From: Collinsella sp.
GTDB taxonomy: Bacteria > Actinomycetota > Coriobacteriia > Coriobacteriales > Coriobacteriaceae
Direction of reading: 5' to 3'
Length of the DNA stretch: 27,500 nt
NCBI GenBank assembly: GCA_019419645.1
Contig: DXZN01000023.1
Location: 1 to 27,500 of the forward strand
The stretch's first letter is position 1, and each line of letters begins with the position of its first letter. Of this stretch, positions 23,251 through 27,500 are shown in pieces. Below the pieces are notes generated by a model. The model did not search any database, was not told the DNA's origin, and saw only the letters and a program-made list of their open reading frames with translations. Made by a program: the position numbers and the translations under genes.

Positions 23251-24546
23251 CTACCGGTGGTCGGCGATGTAGCCCAAAGCGACGGCGGCATAAGCCGCGG
23301 CGCCAAGGGGAAGCTCGGCATCGCTAAAACGTGCCTTGGGATGATGCTGAGCAAAATGCTCGTCCGTATCAGTCACGGCAGCGCCCACGGTAAAGTACGC
23401 ACTCGGAATCTCGCTCGAAATCAACGCGAAGTCCTCGCTCGCCATGGCGTGGAACAGCGGCAGGAAGGCGGCCTTGGGCAGCACCGCGCCCACGTAGCCA
23501 AGCGACGCCTGCGTCATATCGTCATCGAGTACGAGCGGGGGAACATCCGAGAGCGTCTCGAGGGTCGCCGGCGTGCGGTACGTTGCGGCCACGCCGTTGA
23601 CGACCTCGGCGATGCGGGTCTTGAGGTGCTCCATGAGCTCGACGTCGAAGCCACGCAGCGTTCCCTCGAGCACACAAGTGTCGGGGATGACATTTGCGGC
23701 CAGACCGCCGGCGAACTTACCAACGGTCAGTGCGACCTCCTTGGCCGCCGGCACCTCGCGGGAGATGAGCTCCTGAAGTGCCAGATGCACATGGACGCCG
23801 GCCGTGATGGGGTCGATGCAGATTTCGGGGCTCGAGCCATGACCGCCCTTGCCCTGCAGCGTGACGCGGAAACCGTACACGCCCGAGAGCGCCGGACTGC
23901 CGTAAAGCACCAGGCCAAGCGGCGACTGGCTATTGACATGCATGGCAAAGGCGACCTGAGGACGCGGGTTCTGTAGCAGACCGTCGGCGATGGCGGCGCG
24001 GGCACCCTCAAAGGTTTCCTCGCCCGGCTGGAACAGCAACTTAACCGTGGCGTTGGCATCAACAAGCTCTGCCTCGCGCGCTTTGAGCATACGAGCCGCA
24101 CCAAGCAGCGCCGTCGCGTGCATATCGTGACCGCAAGCGTGCATGCAGCCGTTGGTGGATGCAAAGGGCTCGCCGGATTCCTCGGCAACGGGCAAGGCAT
24201 CCATGTCGCCACGCAGCATGATGACCGTACCGGCCTGTTCGTCCGTGCAGACGCCATTGCCCTGGGCCGCGGCGGCACCGGCGCCGACAAGGCCCACAAC
24301 ACAGGAACCATCGACGAGCGTGGCAAATGGGATGTCCATCTCGGTCAGGCGCGCTTGGATATACGCAGAGGTCTGTGGGAGGCTATTACCCAGCTCGGGC
24401 ATCTGGTGGAGATCGTGTCGCCACGCAGCGAGCTCGTCTGCAAAAGCCTGAGCTTCTGCAACAAGACCGTCACCGATAGCGGTCTGCGCCGCTGCGGTGG
24501 CCTTGGGCGCTGATTGCGGTTGAAGATCGGACAAAGCTGGTGCCAT
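23251..24546 (-). CDS. M20-family amidohydrolase (N-acyl amino acid / aminobenzoyl-glutamate hydrolase type)
   Basis: A 431-residue metallo-amidohydrolase of the M20D group, which removes acyl groups from amino acids or cleaves related amides. Metal-site motifs are present: HACGHDMHA (C138, H140), QPGEE (E176/E177), MHV (H203), and HAMASEDF near the C-terminus followed by HHPKARFSDAELPLGAAAYA. The dimerisation domain contains GKGGHGSSPE. There is no signal peptide, so it is cytosolic. The ATG at 24546 has GGAGGG 5 nt upstream; the frame continues 18 codons further without a site. Lying 41 nt before an MFS gene suggests an uptake-and-hydrolysis operon. The exact substrate is unknown. Confidence 0.9.
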   Translation of the reverse strand: MAPALSDLQPQSAPKATAAAQTAIGDGLVAEAQAFADELAAWRHDLHQMPELGNSLPQTSAYIQARLTEMDIPFATLVDGSCVVGLVGAGAAAAQGNGVCTDEQAGTVIMLRGDMDALPVAEESGEPFASTNGCMHACGHDMHATALLGAARMLKAREAELVDANATVKLLFQPGEETFEGARAAIADGLLQNPRPQVAFAMHVNSQSPLGLVLYGSPALSGVYGFRVTLQGKGGHGSSPEICIDPITAGVHVHLALQELISREVPAAKEVALTVGKFAGGLAANVIPDTCVLEGTLRGFDVELMEHLKTRIAEVVNGVAATYRTPATLETLSDVPPLVLDDDMTQASLGYVGAVLPKAAFLPLFHAMASEDFALISSEIPSAYFTVGAAVTDTDEHFAQHHPKARFSDAELPLGAAAYAAVALGYIADHR

Positions 24547-24576
24547 AGATGCCCTCCAGTATCGTTTTTGCAGCAA

Positions 24577-24598
24577 GCACTTTGATAGCGTAAAGTGC
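24577..24598. promoter_or_regulatory. Inverted repeat upstream of the amidohydrolase operon
   Basis: GCACTTT (24577-24583) / AAAGTGC (24592-24598), a perfect 7-bp inverted repeat with an 8-nt spacer, 30-52 nt upstream of the amidohydrolase start. It is a candidate operator; the regulator is unknown. Confidence 0.4.
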
Positions 24599-24623
24599 AA
24601 GGTACTACTTTAAGGGCGAGGCA

Positions 24624-24650
24624 TAAAAAATGCCGCCCCGGGAGGGCGGC
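24624..24650 (-). terminator. Terminator after the EamA gene
   Basis: Stem GCCGCCC (24632-24638) / GGGCGGC (24644-24650) with a 5-nt loop, followed on the minus strand by ATTTTTTATG. It starts 12 nt after the EamA stop. Confidence 0.9.
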
Positions 24651-24662
24651 GCAACAAGTTGT

Positions 24663-25646
24663 TTACAATTGCGGACGCGGCTTTCGACGCAAAAAATCGA
24701 AGTGAGTCTCGCTCAAGATAATCGACAGGAAGATGAGCGCGAAGCCGGCGAGCAGGCGCGAGGTGAGCGCCTCCCCCATCAGCAGCACCGAGAACAGCAC
24801 ACCCGAAGGCGACTCCATCGAAAGGAGCAGCGAGCCCGTCGAGGCCGGGACATGCGCCAGGCCGACGTTTTGGATGAGCAGAGCCACGCATGTGCAGCCC
24901 ACCGAGAGAAACGCCATCGCAGTGATAAAGCTCGGCGTCCACACGGACAGAGGCGCTTGGGTCTCGAATAGCAGCGACGTTGCCAGGCTCAGCACGCCGT
25001 TGCCCACAAACATCCAAAACGTGATGACGTTGATGTCCATTTTGCGACCGTACTTGGCAGTCACCGCCATCTGGATGGCGAAAAAGGCCGCACCCGCCAG
25101 CGTAATGACGTCACCAATGTTGAATTCAACGCTATCGAGTGCGACGAGGCCAATGCCCGCTAGGCACAACAGCGCGGCACCCAAGTTGTAGCGCGTGAGC
25201 TTTTCGCCGCTCAGAAAATAGCTCGCGAACGGCACAAGGATGCAATACGTGCCCGTCAAAAAAGCATTCTTGCCCGCCGTAGTATGTGCCAGACCGACCG
25301 TCTGCAACGCATAGGCCGTCCACATGAGCACGCCCATACTCAGGCCAACGATCAGGTTGCGAGCGTTGAGGTGCGCGATGATGCGCTTGTGGAAGACGGC
25401 AAACATGACCAACGCTGCGGGCAGAAAACGTACATAGAGCAGCGCGAACACCGGAATGGTGCCGAGTGCGTCCTTCATAGTGGTAAAGGAGTAGCCCCAG
25501 ATGACCGCCACCGAAAGGAGCAGAACCTTCCAGAACAACGGCGAACGAGCACCGGCACCACGGGAGGTGCCGCCCGCACCCAGGTCCTCGCGAGCAACAG
25601 GGCTATCGGGCATGTTTTCAATTTCGTTGGCAGCGTATTGGGCCAT
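24663..25646 (-). CDS. EamA/DMT-family transporter
   Basis: A 327-residue drug/metabolite transporter with two EamA repeats of five membrane helices each. The first repeat opens SVAVIWGYSFTTMKDALG and contains RFLPAALVMF; the second contains AFFAIQMAVTAKYG and ends with QNVGLAHVPASTGSLLLSME, a common EamA tail motif. About 35 polar residues precede the first helix. These proteins usually export amino acids or other small metabolites; the substrate is not predictable. The ATG at 25646 follows GAGGATG. It is flanked by terminators, so it is probably monocistronic. Confidence 0.92.
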   Translation of the reverse strand: MAQYAANEIENMPDSPVAREDLGAGGTSRGAGARSPLFWKVLLLSVAVIWGYSFTTMKDALGTIPVFALLYVRFLPAALVMFAVFHKRIIAHLNARNLIVGLSMGVLMWTAYALQTVGLAHTTAGKNAFLTGTYCILVPFASYFLSGEKLTRYNLGAALLCLAGIGLVALDSVEFNIGDVITLAGAAFFAIQMAVTAKYGRKMDINVITFWMFVGNGVLSLATSLLFETQAPLSVWTPSFITAMAFLSVGCTCVALLIQNVGLAHVPASTGSLLLSMESPSGVLFSVLLMGEALTSRLLAGFALIFLSIILSETHFDFLRRKPRPQL

Positions 25647-25715
25647 GGAACATCCTCACACTCAAACTGGGCGTGGTGTCCGCACGCGTATGGCTGCGTG
25701 CCGCCTCATGGTCAA

Positions 25716-25752
25716 ATAAAAACGGGACGCGCCGGACCCCCGGCACGCCCCG
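25716..25752 (-). terminator. Terminator after the YhgE/Pip-like gene
   Basis: Imperfect stem (25723-25735 / 25740-25752, CGGGACGCGCCGG against CCGGCACGCCCCG), followed on the minus strand by TTTTTATTT. It begins 94 nt after the upstream gene's stop. The region 25753-25846 holds nothing else that I recognise. Confidence 0.75.
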
Positions 25753-25846
25753 CTACTGTAGCAACAACCAGCGTTGCACCGCAATCCAGCCCACTAAAGC
25801 GTCAGCAAAGTGAACCTCGATGTTTTGTCAATGTCACGCTGTTGCA

Positions 25847-27486
25847 CTAAATAAGCTTCGTGCTTTCAAGCTTTTCGATGATCCAGTCGTTGGCCTTGAT
25901 GACCGGGCGGCGGAAGACGACGCCCAGGCCCAGCGACGGAATCAGATAGCTCGCCAAGATACCCAGCTCAACCCAGTACTCCATATGGTAGGCGCCAGCC
26001 ATGGCGGCGTGCATGGCGTTGATGCCGTGGGTAAACGGCAGGAACGGGTAGATCGCCCGGAACACGGGGCCGGTCATCTCGATGGGGAACGTACCGCCTG
26101 AACCGCCGACCTGCATGACCAACAGCACGACAGCGAGCGCCTTGCCGATATCACCAAACGACACGGTGAGCGTGTAGACGATATTGGAGAACACGAGACT
26201 CGCGACCCAGCCCGCCAGCACAAACTGCAGCGGGTTGTCGCACTGAATGCCAAAGAACAGAATGTCGCCCGCGCACACGAGCGTTGCCTGCAGCAAGGCC
26301 AAACCGCCAAAGAACAGGTAACGGCCCAGATAGATCTCGTGCAGGCGTACGGGGATGAGCTCGTTGATAAGCTCATCGTCAACCGAGACCTTCATCATGG
26401 CCGCCAGAACAATCGAGCCCACCCACAGCGACAAAATCGTGTAGAACGGCGCCATGGCCGAACCGTAGTTGCGGATCGGATAGACCGGCTTGCGATCGAG
26501 CGCAACGGGGCCAGAAAGCGACACGGCGAGGCCCTCGGGGTCGTTGCCAATCATTGTCTTAATCATGGCCAGGTCACCCGACATCAGAGCGCTATCAAGC
26601 TCGTCCTTAAAAGCGCTGATCTTGTCCGACGCCTTGCCCAACTGATCAGAAGCCTTGTTGACCAGCGTCGCAGCCTTGGAGAGGCCCTTTGCGAGCGAGC
26701 CAGAGGCGTCGGTCAGACCGCTCACGGCGCTATCCAAGTCACCCGAGATACCGTTCAGGGAATCCAGAACGCCCGAAATGGTCTTCTTGAGCTCCTTGGC
26801 CTTAACCGAGAACGTGGAATCGTAGTCGGACTTGGCTCCCGAGATACCCGCCTTGGCATCGGCGATGGCCTGGTCGACCTCGGCACGCGAGTTGTCGACC
26901 TCCGCCATGCCGTCCGAAAGGGACTTTGCGGTCGCCGTCAGGTCCTTCGCATTGTTGCGGTACTCCACGGCAATTCTGCCCAGCGACGTCGCAGCGGACT
27001 CGAGACCGTCTTTGAGCTTGTCATCACTCACCTGGTCGGCAAGGTTGCGGAGCTGATCGGCCATCGCATCGATATCGTCAGCACGCGTATTGAGCGCCGC
27101 TGCGGCTTCGTTGAGCTGAGACACCGTAAGGTCAACATGCTGATTCGCGGCATCGAATGCCTTCGCAAGCTCGGCGGACACGTTGTCGAACGAGCCCGCG
27201 CTTCCGTCAATCGCCGCGTCAACGGCATCGTTGGCGGCCTTGAGCGCTTCCTTGGAATCATTGATGCCGCTCTTGGCGTGCTCCATCAGCTGCTTCGTCG
27301 ACTCATCAACGGTGCCCGTCTGCTTGAGCATGCCGCCCGCCGATGTCAGTGAATCGGACGTGGAGCTCAAAATGCCCGCGAGCGACGTCGCACTCGTCTG
27401 AACGTCCTGCAGGTCCTCGACCGAATCGCCCAGCGTCGAGGACAGATTGGCGATAAAGTTGCTCACCTGGTCGGTACTCATATAGT
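25847..27486 (-). CDS. YhgE/Pip-type ABC-2-like membrane protein, 5' end truncated at contig edge
   Basis: About 546 visible residues. The N-terminal 330 are a long Ser/Ala/Asp-rich helical, probably coiled-coil, extracytoplasmic domain. About five or six membrane helices of ABC-2 type follow (FYTILSLWVGSIVLAAMM; LLQATLVCAGDILFFGI; AVVLLVMQVGGSGGTFPIE; then PFLPFTHGINAMHAAMAG). The motif GSGGTFPIEM...PFLPFTHGINAMR-like is typical of the YhgE/phage-infection-protein family. Family members are longer (about 700-900) and begin with a membrane helix that is missing here. The first ATG in frame (27481) lies next to adapter-like sequence and has no ribosome site, so I regard it as internal. Function in the family is unclear; roles in phage entry and type VII-like secretion have been reported for relatives. 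Confidence 0.85.
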
Positions 27487-27500
27487 CTGTCTCTTATACA
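27487..27500. other. Tn5/Nextera mosaic-end sequence at window edge (artefact)
   Basis: CTGTCTCTTATACA equals the first 14 bases of the Tn5 mosaic end used in tagmentation libraries (CTGTCTCTTATACACATCT). It sits at the very end of the window and supplies the stop codon upstream of the preceding reading frame. It is almost certainly untrimmed adapter, not genome. Confidence 0.85.

Overview
The window looks like chromosomal DNA from a GC-rich gut actinobacterium of the class Coriobacteriia, most like Collinsella. This is inferred from gene content and style: two feoA genes ahead of feoB, a Cys-rich FeoB-associated peptide, a nickel-pincer lactate racemase locus, PEP carboxylase, third-position G/C codon preference, and many long palindromes between genes. 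No rRNA, tRNA, CRISPR array, IS element or prophage gene was found. The last 14 bases match the Tn5/Nextera mosaic end, so the right edge is probably a contig end carrying adapter.

Layout. 1-5050: potassium uptake; kdpF-kdpA run left off the window and the sensor/regulator pair kdpD-kdpE diverges to the right. 5052-5340: a 19-bp-arm palindrome and a possible gene remnant. 5340-8669: a leftward ferrous-iron cluster (feoA, feoA, feoB, FeoB-associated peptide) with candidate metal-repressor operators. 8906-11085: an HPr-like phosphocarrier and aspartyl-tRNA synthetase, leftward. 11342-14362: serB, then larB-larC-tetR, rightward. 14668-16726: larA-larD, leftward, flanked by two related long palindromes. 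17215-21600: ppc and hisS, leftward. 21666-21868: three consecutive long hairpins. 21905-24546: an M20 amidohydrolase and an MFS transporter as a likely operon. 24663-25646: an EamA/DMT exporter. 25847-27486: a YhgE/Pip-type membrane protein with its 5' end cut off.

How the genes work together. KdpDE sense low K+ or turgor and control the divergent kdpFA operon. The Feo proteins import Fe2+, apparently under a DtxR-type repressor. LarB and LarC build the nickel-pincer cofactor used by LarA, which interconverts D- and L-lactate, and LarD is a channel for lactic acid or a small neutral solute. LarC here has only its N-terminal domain plus a strongly His-rich insert, and larE is absent, so cofactor synthesis must be completed by genes elsewhere. 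A TetR-family regulator is nearly fused to larC and may control the locus.

The most unusual signal is in the intergenic DNA. Long, nearly perfect hairpins sit just 3' of kdpE, larD, ppc and the MFS gene. The two beside larD and ppc share identical core strands, have different but perfectly paired outer stems, and start exactly 23 nt after the stop codon. This is what conserved structure with compensating change would look like.
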